Shown here: positions 51,989 to 61,444 of the stretch, in pieces
Numbering within the stretch: the stretch's first letter is position 1
Layout: each line of letters opens with the position of its first letter
NCBI GenBank assembly: GCA_013306675.1
Contig: JABLUY010000165.1
Coordinates: 19,937-83,936 of the forward strand
Length of the DNA: 64,000 nucleotides
Direction of reading: 5' to 3'
Source of the DNA: Thraustochytrium sp. TN22
Taxonomy: Eukaryota > Sar > Bigyra > Thraustochytrida > Thraustochytriidae
Position numbers and translations under genes: made by a program
Notes under the pieces: model-generated
The model's input: only the letters and a program-made list of their open reading frames with translations
Database searches by the model: none
Told to the model about the DNA's origin: nothing

Positions 51989-54900
51989 ATGGCGGCGAGG
52001 GGCAGGGCGCGGCTGGGCCTCGCGCTGCTGGCGGCTGCGCAGCTGCTGGCGGGCGCCAGGGCGGATTTCCTGGCGGACTACTTCGACGGCAAGACCTTCG
52101 GCCCGGTGCCAGGGCCGTGCCCAGGCACGTCGTCGAGCGACCCGCTGACATGCGTGGGCAACGTGGAGGACCTGCCCGAGTCTGTCAAACAGATCGAGAT
52201 CTGCTTCGACGAGAATGACGGCGATTCCTGCGGCCCGCTCGGAGAGATGGTTCAGGATGGCACCTTCTACATCTGGCAGCTCGAATGCAGCGACGCCGGC
52301 GTGGACAGCATCACCATCGATCACGTGCTAGCCAATTCCGTGGAGGACCCAGGCACACGCGTCATGAGCGCTGACGTGGCGGTCAACAACGTGCGCATCA
52401 GGTGCGTGGGCGACATTCGCGTGGAGGACCTGCATCTCGTGTACAATGGCTTCGAGGCGACGGCCACCTTCGAGGGCCCCTTCACGCTGGACCAGACCAC
52501 CGGCTCGGTCCCGGGCATCTTTCTCTCGCTGGGCATTGACTTCTACTCGACCGTGGCCGACCCGCTCGAGGAGGAACTGCCGGACTGGATCCTCCTCCCG
52601 TTCGACAAGTGCGCGCTGGGAGTCGAGGACTTCAACCTCGACCTGACGACGGGCAACGGCGGCTTCGAGTACCTCGAGGTCTGCTTCCCGTGCCCAATCT
52701 GCTTTTGGTCGGATTTCAAGGCCTGCGGCGACCTCTCTTGGCTCCTGGGCCAGACGGCGTCGAACTTCGTCCTGGACGTCATTGTGGCCATCGCGGAGGG
52801 CCTGCTGGCCTCCATCACGTGCCAGCTTATCGAGGAGTCCGCCTACCTGCCGGACCTGGACAAACCGGGCATCATCAACGAGGTCTGGGCCGAAGTCAAG
52901 GCGCAGGTCGACGAGTGGGGGCTCTCCGAGGGCCAGGACGTCGTGGAGGCCGAGTCGGCCGCCTACCTGCTGGCGCCGGAAAATGCGGCGTACTCGATGC
53001 TGACGTCCACGCATCTGGACGACGCGCTGGACTTCAATACGAGCACGACACTCGAGACCGTCAGCGTGGCACTCAATGGCTGGCTCGGCGCCACGAGCAC
53101 GCAACCGGGCTACGAGGGCAAGCCCGTCATTGACGAGCTCATCGACCAGCTCACAGACCCGGATGGCGAGGTCGAGCTGGACCTCGTGGAGCTTGATGCG
53201 GAGCTCGAGGTGCTCCTGCCGCTCAACATCACCAACATCACCGTGCGTCTGGAGCGTGTCAAGCTGCAGGGCATCAACACCATCTCTACCTTTGAGGTTC
53301 TCAACCTCGGCACGGACCGCCCTCTCGATGAGCACCTGCACCACACCTTCAACAACACGCTCGAAATCGACACGGTCTCGCTCGAGGTTGACGTTTACGT
53401 GCAGATGGATCGCGGCGACTGGGTCACCGAGTCCTGCAACTACCCGCCCCCGCGCGCCCTGTGCACAGACGACACAGCCTCCTTCACGGCTACCTTCTCC
53501 GTCACCGTGCGCGAGGTCGGCGTCAACGCCAGCGTACTTGCGCTCATCAATCCGGACGAGCTCGACGACCTGCAGCTCGGCCAGCTGCTTGACGTGGACG
53601 TCGACGACGAGGAGCCCTTTGGGGCTGCGTCCAAGGCGCTGCGCTGCGTGGCGCCCGCCGTCTACGCGCTCAATGTGACCAACGCACAGGCGCGCTTGCG
53701 CTCCATTGACGACCCGGTGCTGCTCAACTTTGACGGCGAAGGTCTCTCGCAGCTCATTGAGGACTCGATCGAGCTCATCTCAGCCCTCACCAAGGGCGCG
53801 CTCTTCCACAAGTTTCCCGGCATCGTGAACGGGCCCGGCCGCGAGCTCATCAACGAAGTACTTCAGGAGAACGTCGCTCTGCCGGGCCTCAGCACCGCCG
53901 TCGACTGCCCCGCCTGGCCGGGCCTGGACGCGGGCGAGTCGCCGCTTTGGGAGCTCGACTTCGAGAGCGACGCGCTCTCGCTCATCTACACACTCGTCAG
54001 TGACGGCGTGGGCGGCGACCCGATTCCCAACAACGGCATCAACCTCAACGTCTTCCTGCAGACGCTCCTCGAGTACAACGCCGATAACTACCCGAGCTTC
54101 CCGCTCGAGAACACAGGCTTGGACGACGGCAACTGGGCGCTCAAGACCGAGTACAACCAGAAGCTGGAGGCCTACGACTTTGACACCTCGGGCGACTACA
54201 TGGCGGCCAAGAACATCCTCATCACCAACCTCACCTCGCTCTACAAGCTGACGCTCGACTCGGTCGACCACGACCTCAGCGTTGGCTTTGGCCTTGGCGC
54301 CGGCCTCGGCCTCCCCGAGGGAGGCCAAGAGCCCGGCAACGAGCTCGCTCTCTCCTTCGACCTCGAGGTCGTGGTCCCCTCGCTCCTCATCGATGAGGCC
54401 GCCACGCTCAAGCTCGTCATCAACTCGCTCGACATTAACTTCCTCATCTCGCGCCTGGTTCTCAACATGGAGCACCTCTACTCGCTCACCATCGGCCAAC
54501 TGGACGCCATCCCGTGCCTGCTGGCGATTGTGAACGATATTGAGTTCATCGAGGCGGCCCGCCAGGCTTCGCTCGCGCAGCTGCGCTTTGAGGTCGACCA
54601 CTACCGGTCCGCCTCGACGGCTACGGGCGTGGTCAAGATCCGCGACGCGCTCGCCGCACTCGACAGCGAGCAGCCCTCGACGCGCTCGTATGCGCTCGTG
54701 ACGTCGATCTTCGACGTCATCGTGGACCTTGTGCTGGACACCGTGGAAGGTATCCCGGAGACCTTCTCCGCGCTGGACGCCACCACGTGCGAGGGCTCCT
54801 CGAGCGGCGTCGAGATCGTCTCGGATCTCCTCGACCTGCCGCTCCCAAACCTGACCTTCACCGTGGAGGAGTGCCTTGCGGAGCCGCAGCCGCTCGGCAC

Positions 54901-57900
54901 GGTGGAGGACACCGAACAAATCGTGTACAAGGGTGAGGCGCTGCCGGATTTGCTCAACCTGCAGGACTCAGACCTGGTGGACTTTATCAGCGGCATCTTT
55001 GATGTGCTCGAAGGCGGCCTCCTTCAGGACATCCTGGTGCTCTTTGGGGAGGCGAGTGGCAACTACCTGTCGGATCTCTTCGAGATGGACGACCCGAGCG
55101 ACCCAGCCAACACCGACGTCTCGCTCGTCTTTCCGCTCGAGGACTTCGGCCTGGTGCTCGACTACATGGACCAGGACCCGGGCTTCCGCTTCAGCGCCGG
55201 CCTGCTGCGCGTGCGCGGCTTCAACCGCCTCGTGCAGTCGCCGCGCCTGTTGGACCCGATCGGCACCATGACGGCGCAGCATCAGCTCACCTTCGACTCG
55301 GCCACGCCCTTCCAGGTCGACATTGAGATGACGCTCGAGCTCGAGGGCGAGGCGGCCGGAGAGCCGCCCGGCACCATCATCACGGAGGAGATTACGCTCT
55401 CGCTCGATGTCACGAACCTGGACGTCCTCGTGGAGACCGTCACGGCCATTGATGAGACCAAGCTCCTGGCGCTCAAGCTCAAGCAGCTCATCCAGGTCAA
55501 CGCCGACCAGACCGTGGCCATCTCAGAACATGCCATCCCGTGCCTGCTGCAGACCTTCTTCGAGGACGGCCTCTTCATCCGGCTCATTGACATCACGCTC
55601 GGCCGTCTGGACGGCGTGCAGGTCACCTCAACGCGCGAGATCCTCAGCGAGGGCATGGAGAACCTCGTGGGCGCCGTCGTCGACCTGGCCACGTACTTTT
55701 ACTCGGATGCCATCCCGAACGTCGCGCAGAACTGCGTGCGCACCTACCTGAACTCCTTCTTTGAGGAGCTCATCGCGGAGTCTGTCTGCCCGTCGCCGGA
55801 CGATATCGTCTACGGGGGCCAGGCCGACCTGCTGGACATCGACTTTGGCGACGGCTCGTTGGACGTCCTGTACACGCTCGTCAATGACGGTATTGGTGGC
55901 GACCCGATCAAGGAGGGCACGGTGAGCCTGAACGAGCTGCTGCAGGCCGTGCTCGAGTACAACGCCGAAACGTACGCGAGCAGCTTCCCATTGGAGAACG
56001 CCGGCCTCGCGGACGGAACCTGGAAGGTCAAGTCGGACTACGACCAGCGGCTCGAGGCCTTCAACTACGCGACCAGCGGCGACTACATGGCCTTCAGTGA
56101 CATCACGCTGATCAACGTCACCTCGCTGTACAAGTTCACCGTGGGTGCCGTCAGCGACGACCTGCGCATCGGGCTTGGCCTGGGCGGCGAGCTCGTGCAG
56201 GAGGGCGGCGGTCAAGCTCCGGGCAACGAGCTGGCCGTCTCGGTGGACTTCGCGGCCTTCGTGCCGACGCGCGACATTGACGAGGCAGCCACCTTGGAAC
56301 TGCGCATCAGCCTACTGGACCTCGAATTTCTCTTGTCGACGCTCGTGGTCAACGTGGAGCATCTCTACGGCATGGGCATTGAGCAGCTCACGTCCATCCC
56401 GTGCCTGTTGGCGCTCGTTCACGACATCGAGTTCCTCGACGCGGCGCGCAACGCGTCCATCGGCGCGCTCAGCTTCACGGTGGACCACTACCGGACTGCG
56501 TCGACGGCCAACGGCACGGTGCAGATTCGCGACGCGCTCTCGGCGCTGGATGCTGAGCAGCCCAGTACGCGCTCGTACGCGCTCGTGACCACGATTGTGG
56601 ACCTCATCCTGGACACGGCGCTCGACTCGATCGAGGGCATCCCGGACGACTTCGCCGGCCTCAACGCCACTTCGTGCCTGAGCGCCGAGAGCAGCATCGA
56701 CCTCGTGTCGGAGCTCCTCACGCTGGATGTGCCAAATGTGACACAGCTCGTTGCGGAGTGCACCGAGGAGCCTGAGCCGCTCAGCTCGGTGGCGGACACC
56801 GAGCAGATTGTGTACAAGGGCGGCGATCTGCCGGGCTTGCTGAATCTGGAGACAAGCACCTTCATGAACCTGGCCAATGGTGCCGTCAGCCTGCTGCAGG
56901 GCGAGTCGCTCGAGAGCGTGTTGACTGCGCTAGGCAACTCGAGCGGCAACCTGCTCTCGGACCTCTTTGAGCTTGACGACCCGGAGGACCCGACGAACGG
57001 CAACGTGACCCTGATCATCCCTCTCGCGCAGCTCGGGGCCGAGCTCGACTACATGGACCAGACGCCGGGCTTCCGATTCAGCGCAGGGGAGGCGCGCGTG
57101 CGCGGCTTTAACAAGCTCCTTCGGGCACCAAGCTTGCTCGTTCCCATCGGCACCATGACGGCGCAGCACAAGTTCTCCTTCACCGAGGATGTTCCGCTCG
57201 TGCTGGAGATTGATACCACACTCGAGTTGGACGGCGAGGCAGCCGGCGAGGCACCCGGCAGCATCATCACGGAGCACATCTACATCACGGTGGAAATCGA
57301 GGATCTCGACATTATCGTGGACACGGTGACGGCTATCAACGAGAAGACGCTCTTTGATCTCTCGCTCAAGCAGTTCCTGGCGATCGACGCGGACCAGACC
57401 TTTTCTCTCACGGACTTTGCGCTGGACTGCCTGCTGTCGACCTTTTTCGAGGATGGCCTCTTTTTGCGCCGTGTGGATGTGCAGCTGGGCGCGCTCGAGA
57501 ACGTCCGGGTCACCTCGACACGCGAGCTGTTGAGCGAGGGCATGGAGGATCTCGTGGGCGCCATCGTGGACCTTGGCTCGTACTTTTACGCGGACGCCAT
57601 CCCGAATATCGCGCAGAACTGCATCCGCACCTACATCAACGAGTACCTGGCGGGCCTCATGGAGGTCGCCTCGTGCCCGGAACCGGACCGCATCGCGCCT
57701 TCGCCCCTGACTGGCAAGGACACCCTGCTCCGCTTCAACACCTTCGCGCCACTGCTGGACTTCTTGGACTTTTGGTTCTCTGACATCATGTCGGAGGACT
57801 ACGCCTCGGCGAACACGGTGCTCAACACCGCCATCAACAGCCTTGTCTTCTTTCCTACGGAGAGCAGCCTGGGCGACCAGACCTTTAACATGACCATTCC

Positions 57901-60760
57901 GCTGCTGTACAATGGCATGAACTACGGCACGGTCGAGTTCAGCCTAGCGAACCTGCAGATTGGCAACCTGGGCTCCATCGTGGACCTGCGGCCCGTTGTC
58001 CCCTTTGACGACGAGGGCAACCTCACCTTTACGCTGGACGACGTGGGCCCGCCGCCCACGCCTTCGCCCACGGACGCTGCGCGGCGGCGCGAGCTCAAGG
58101 CGTCGCCCATCCCGGACGGCCAGGCGGCGTACACGACGCAGACCAACCTGCACCTGGCCGGCCCGGTGACGCTCTCGGCGAACGTGGAGCTGAACGCGTA
58201 CGAGCTCTTTGATGGCTTTCCGGAGATGCTCAACCAGCTGAAGCTGACCGTGGCAATCTCAGACCTCATGATGGACCTCCAGCTGCTGCTGCAGATCAAC
58301 ACGACCAAGCTGCTGGACGTGCACATGGAGACCTTCACGTCGCTCGAGCAGATCCCGTGTCTGCTGGTGCCCGTGGAGCGTCTCGAGCCGCTCGACTTCA
58401 ACCTGAGCACAAGCTTCGTGCAGCTGACGGCCACCTGCCCGGGCACCTGCCAGTTCCCGTTGCTGGAGTTCCTGGACGACACGGATATCGTCTACACCAA
58501 CAAGAACGGCGACGAGATCAGCGAGCTCATCAACGGTTTTGTAGAGTACCTGAATGGCTTCATGACGACGCGCGGCGCGCAGGAGCTCATCGACGTGGCG
58601 CTTGCGCAGGCCGAGACGGACTGCGCCATCCTCTACGGCACGGTCACGGACCTGCTCGCCTTCGACGAGCGCTACCGCGAGGACGCCGCCACGACCTTCG
58701 CCTACATCTTTTTGGGCGGCTGCGGCGTGGCCGGCCTGGCGGCCATCGCGCTCGTGCCGCTGCACCGCCGCCGCCAGCGCAAGCAGATTACGGCCAAACT
58801 CGTGGCTACGGCTCCGCATGAGCGCGACGAGCGCTTCGCGGGCGAGATGGCCCTGGACGAGCTGCGGTCCAAGAGCCTCTTTCAGCACCCGGTCACACCG
58901 ACGGTGGCGCGTTTCCTGATCCCCTTCATTCAGATCATGAACGTGGCAGGCCTGGTGATCGCCATCGGCTTCTCGGACGCGGCCAACATCACGCTCAACG
59001 TGACGCTCTTTGGCGCCACGACGCAGACGGTGGCGCTTGTGCCCTTTACGCTCTTCTCGACCATCAACGACACGTGGAACTCGGGCGCCTGGCCGCTTGC
59101 TGTGCTCATTGCCGTGGCGTCGTGCATGTGGCCCATCGCCAAGAACCTCGTGCTGCTCTTCCTCTGGTTCGTGCCCACCACCATCGTCCACGAGCACAAC
59201 CGGCGCCGCGTGCTCGAGGGTCTCGACATGCTGGGCAAGTGGTCCTTTTTGGACGTCTTTGTCATTGTCATCACGCTGGCGGCGCTGCGCACCTACGCGG
59301 TCGGCTCCTTCTGGGCGAGCCTTTCCTTCCTGGACGACGCTGTCTTCATCGCCGATGTGAACGTCACGCCAGAGAGCGGCCTCGTGCTGCTCTGCTTCGT
59401 GGCGGCGCTCTCGCTTTTGGTCAACCACGTTGTCATGTACTACCACGACAGGGTCCACCACTCGAATCAGAAGAGCGAGGACGTGGCCAACGGCTTCGAG
59501 GAGCTCCAGTTCAAGATCCCACGCCGCGCCGCCGCCAAATTGCGCGTGCTCGACTACCGCTTCTCGGGCGTCACGCCCTCGGGCGCGAAGCGCATTGTGA
59601 GCCCCTTCGTGGGCCGCCTCCTGCTCACCATCCTCGTGATCGGCTTCATCTGCGTCGCGGTCGGCGTTTTCGTCCCGCTCATCACCTTTGAGCTGCGCGG
59701 TCTCGTCGGCCTCCTGCTCGAGCTCATCTCCATCGACTCGCCACGCCTTGAAGGCGAGCTGCTCAACCGCAAGACCTACTCGATCGTGGAAATGGGCGCA
59801 ACGCTCGCCGAGTCGCCCACCGCCACGCTGGTCGAGGAGATCTCGCTCACCTTCTTCAAGATCTTGTACGCCATCGCCAACTACGTGGGCCCGCTCGTGC
59901 TCGGCATCCTCTGCATCGTGCTCATGCTCCTGCCCACCAACCTCAACACAGGCCGCGCCATCTTCTTTTGGACCAAGATCGCCTCGTACTGGTCCGGCCT
60001 CGAGATCTTCATGTTCGCCATGGTTCTCACCACGCTGGAGATCTCCATTGTCACCCAGTTCATCACAGACTTCATCACCGACGACGTCTGCTCCCAGGTT
60101 CGCGGGGCGCTCGAGCTCGTCGTGGAGGACCCGGACCTGGACGCCTTCTGCTTCAACGCCGTCGGCTACTTTGAGCCCACCGCCGCCATCGCCTTCGTCG
60201 GCATCGCGCTCGAGCTCATCGCCTTTTACGTCATCACTGTCATTGCGGCCGCCGTGCACGCGGACCGCTACTACGACGCCTACCGCGGCCTGCGCTCCGA
60301 CGTGAAGCCGCACAAGATGATGCGCATCAACCGCTGGATCCTCAGCAAGTGCACGCGCCTGGAGCGCCCCGGCGGCGCCGTCTCGCCTTCGGGCGGCTCC
60401 GTCGCCGGGCCCTTTACTGACTTGCAGCAGGAGGAGCCCGACTTCGTCGCCGAGCCCGACCCGCTCTTCCCCTGCCTCGCGCGCTGCTGCGACAACACCC
60501 GTGGTCAGCGCAAGGCCGAGGCCCGCATCGGCGCGTGGCAGGCTCGCCTCGACGTCCCTCTGCCCTCGCCCGAGTCCGTCTACGGCACGCCCTCGGAGGC
60601 GCCCATGCCCCAGGTCCTCTTTGGCGGCGGCCCGCGCCCGCCCGCTCCCAGCGAGCGCCGCGAGTCGCCCAACCCCACCTTCGGCCGTCCCAACCCCTTC
60701 GCGCAGGACTATCCGCGTCCTCGCGCAGGCAGTGGCACCTCCACCAACATCGACGTCTGA
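51989..60760 (+). CDS. Giant TULIP-like ectodomain + PqiA/LetA-like membrane protein, copy 2 (2923 aa)
   Basis: Paralogue of the gene at 43037, same strand. A signal peptide (residues 1-25) is followed by DFLADYFDGKTFG, as in copy 1. The first 552 residues align without net gaps, both placing the first conserved Cys at 553. Further marker cysteines lie at 843, 1185, 1472, 1814 and 2124 (IPCLLAIVNDIEF, IPCLLQTFFEDGLF, IPCLLALVHDIEF, LDCLLSTFFEDGLF, IPCLLVPVERLEPLDF). There are thus six repeats against four in copy 1, through tandem duplication of a two-repeat module of about 629 aa. TM1 is at about 2234-2257. PqiA/LetA-like units carry SGAWPLAVLIAVASCMWPIAKNL, LDMLGKWSFLDVFVIVI (about 2415) and SYWSGLEIFMFAMVLTTLEIS. 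The tail shares GPFTDLQQEEPDFV and RRESPNP with copy 1. Proposed role: lipid carriage across an aqueous space, anchored by a LetA-like transporter domain. Confidence 0.87.
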   Translation: MAARGRARLGLALLAAAQLLAGARADFLADYFDGKTFGPVPGPCPGTSSSDPLTCVGNVEDLPESVKQIEICFDENDGDSCGPLGEMVQDGTFYIWQLECSDAGVDSITIDHVLANSVEDPGTRVMSADVAVNNVRIRCVGDIRVEDLHLVYNGFEATATFEGPFTLDQTTGSVPGIFLSLGIDFYSTVADPLEEELPDWILLPFDKCALGVEDFNLDLTTGNGGFEYLEVCFPCPICFWSDFKACGDLSWLLGQTASNFVLDVIVAIAEGLLASITCQLIEESAYLPDLDKPGIINEVWAEVKAQVDEWGLSEGQDVVEAESAAYLLAPENAAYSMLTSTHLDDALDFNTSTTLETVSVALNGWLGATSTQPGYEGKPVIDELIDQLTDPDGEVELDLVELDAELEVLLPLNITNITVRLERVKLQGINTISTFEVLNLGTDRPLDEHLHHTFNNTLEIDTVSLEVDVYVQMDRGDWVTESCNYPPPRALCTDDTASFTATFSVTVREVGVNASVLALINPDELDDLQLGQLLDVDVDDEEPFGAASKALRCVAPAVYALNVTNAQARLRSIDDPVLLNFDGEGLSQLIEDSIELISALTKGALFHKFPGIVNGPGRELINEVLQENVALPGLSTAVDCPAWPGLDAGESPLWELDFESDALSLIYTLVSDGVGGDPIPNNGINLNVFLQTLLEYNADNYPSFPLENTGLDDGNWALKTEYNQKLEAYDFDTSGDYMAAKNILITNLTSLYKLTLDSVDHDLSVGFGLGAGLGLPEGGQEPGNELALSFDLEVVVPSLLIDEAATLKLVINSLDINFLISRLVLNMEHLYSLTIGQLDAIPCLLAIVNDIEFIEAARQASLAQLRFEVDHYRSASTATGVVKIRDALAALDSEQPSTRSYALVTSIFDVIVDLVLDTVEGIPETFSALDATTCEGSSSGVEIVSDLLDLPLPNLTFTVEECLAEPQPLGTVEDTEQIVYKGEALPDLLNLQDSDLVDFISGIFDVLEGGLLQDILVLFGEASGNYLSDLFEMDDPSDPANTDVSLVFPLEDFGLVLDYMDQDPGFRFSAGLLRVRGFNRLVQSPRLLDPIGTMTAQHQLTFDSATPFQVDIEMTLELEGEAAGEPPGTIITEEITLSLDVTNLDVLVETVTAIDETKLLALKLKQLIQVNADQTVAISEHAIPCLLQTFFEDGLFIRLIDITLGRLDGVQVTSTREILSEGMENLVGAVVDLATYFYSDAIPNVAQNCVRTYLNSFFEELIAESVCPSPDDIVYGGQADLLDIDFGDGSLDVLYTLVNDGIGGDPIKEGTVSLNELLQAVLEYNAETYASSFPLENAGLADGTWKVKSDYDQRLEAFNYATSGDYMAFSDITLINVTSLYKFTVGAVSDDLRIGLGLGGELVQEGGGQAPGNELAVSVDFAAFVPTRDIDEAATLELRISLLDLEFLLSTLVVNVEHLYGMGIEQLTSIPCLLALVHDIEFLDAARNASIGALSFTVDHYRTASTANGTVQIRDALSALDAEQPSTRSYALVTTIVDLILDTALDSIEGIPDDFAGLNATSCLSAESSIDLVSELLTLDVPNVTQLVAECTEEPEPLSSVADTEQIVYKGGDLPGLLNLETSTFMNLANGAVSLLQGESLESVLTALGNSSGNLLSDLFELDDPEDPTNGNVTLIIPLAQLGAELDYMDQTPGFRFSAGEARVRGFNKLLRAPSLLVPIGTMTAQHKFSFTEDVPLVLEIDTTLELDGEAAGEAPGSIITEHIYITVEIEDLDIIVDTVTAINEKTLFDLSLKQFLAIDADQTFSLTDFALDCLLSTFFEDGLFLRRVDVQLGALENVRVTSTRELLSEGMEDLVGAIVDLGSYFYADAIPNIAQNCIRTYINEYLAGLMEVASCPEPDRIAPSPLTGKDTLLRFNTFAPLLDFLDFWFSDIMSEDYASANTVLNTAINSLVFFPTESSLGDQTFNMTIPLLYNGMNYGTVEFSLANLQIGNLGSIVDLRPVVPFDDEGNLTFTLDDVGPPPTPSPTDAARRRELKASPIPDGQAAYTTQTNLHLAGPVTLSANVELNAYELFDGFPEMLNQLKLTVAISDLMMDLQLLLQINTTKLLDVHMETFTSLEQIPCLLVPVERLEPLDFNLSTSFVQLTATCPGTCQFPLLEFLDDTDIVYTNKNGDEISELINGFVEYLNGFMTTRGAQELIDVALAQAETDCAILYGTVTDLLAFDERYREDAATTFAYIFLGGCGVAGLAAIALVPLHRRRQRKQITAKLVATAPHERDERFAGEMALDELRSKSLFQHPVTPTVARFLIPFIQIMNVAGLVIAIGFSDAANITLNVTLFGATTQTVALVPFTLFSTINDTWNSGAWPLAVLIAVASCMWPIAKNLVLLFLWFVPTTIVHEHNRRRVLEGLDMLGKWSFLDVFVIVITLAALRTYAVGSFWASLSFLDDAVFIADVNVTPESGLVLLCFVAALSLLVNHVVMYYHDRVHHSNQKSEDVANGFEELQFKIPRRAAAKLRVLDYRFSGVTPSGAKRIVSPFVGRLLLTILVIGFICVAVGVFVPLITFELRGLVGLLLELISIDSPRLEGELLNRKTYSIVEMGATLAESPTATLVEEISLTFFKILYAIANYVGPLVLGILCIVLMLLPTNLNTGRAIFFWTKIASYWSGLEIFMFAMVLTTLEISIVTQFITDFITDDVCSQVRGALELVVEDPDLDAFCFNAVGYFEPTAAIAFVGIALELIAFYVITVIAAAVHADRYYDAYRGLRSDVKPHKMMRINRWILSKCTRLERPGGAVSPSGGSVAGPFTDLQQEEPDFVAEPDPLFPCLARCCDNTRGQRKAEARIGAWQARLDVPLPSPESVYGTPSEAPMPQVLFGGGPRPPAPSERRESPNPTFGRPNPFAQDYPRPRAGSGTSTNIDV
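53945..57716 (+). repeat. Internal tandem duplication of a two-repeat ectodomain module (about 1.89 kb each)
   Basis: Unit A (about 53945-55831) and unit B (about 55832-57716) both run from a DF..D.L.L.YTLV..G.GGDP start to a C-P-x-P-D end. Marker cysteine codons are 1887 bp apart in both pairs (54515/56402 and 55541/57428), and the inner spacing is 1026 bp in both. One codon more in unit B near YASSFPLEN is the only length change noted. Copy 1 of the gene pair has a single unit (about 44997-46870). Confidence 0.85.
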
Positions 60761-61444
60761 TTGGCCTCGTCCGCCGCTGCCCGCGCCTTCAGCAGCGAGC
60801 TCTCGCGCTCCTCCGCCGGCGCGCATCCCCCTTTATATTTGCAACACCGTGCTCTCCAGGGTCCAGAACCGCACCCTGCTCCCACGCGTGGTGTGGTCCC
60901 CACCCAACCCAATTTATGTGTTTGTTCTACATTCCCTCATTTTGCAGGGAGCGTCCGCGAGCGCCTTCCCTCCCGTCCCCCCCGCCGTCGCCCGTGTCGC
61001 TCTCTCTCTCCCCTCGCGCAGCTCGCCGTCGCTTGTCCGCGTCGCCGTCGCGTTCTCCGCCCTCCGCCGCCTCTCCGGCTCGCCACTCCTTCCGGGCGAG
61101 GTTCTGCCGGTGCAGCGGGGCACCGCGGCCTCCAGCTCCAGCTCCTGCCGCCGCGCCGCGGCCGCTCGCGCCGCGCGCTCGCGCAGGCGGCGCCCGCGCG
61201 CGCCGCCGCGGCCTGCGCTGCGGCGCTGCTGCGCTGGGACGCGCGTCCCAATCTGGCCGCCGCCGCCGCGCGCTCCGTTAGGCCGCTTCGGCAGAGCCGC
61301 GACCGTTCGGCCGCGCGCGCGCGTCCGAATCGCGCGCGGCGGGCGGGCGCGGCGGCGGCGGCGGCGGCGGCGGCGCGGCCCGGCCCGCGCGCCGCAGTCG
61401 CGGCGGCGCAGGCGGAGGCGCCGCGCGGAAGCGGGCGGCGGGGC
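60761..61444. other. Gap upstream of phosphatase gene, CT- and GC-rich
   Basis: Pyrimidine-rich DNA (CCCTCC, CTCTCTCTCTCCCC) lies at about 60960-61020 and GC-rich DNA with a GGC run at about 61350-61376. The phosphatase frame is open through it, but the composition is low complexity and no conserved sequence is seen. Confidence 0.55.

Noticed and set aside
58259-60826. Open minus-strand frame of 855 codons
   Set aside because: It is the antisense shadow of the conserved membrane domain of the second giant gene; the product is full of H, E, D and R without any pattern.
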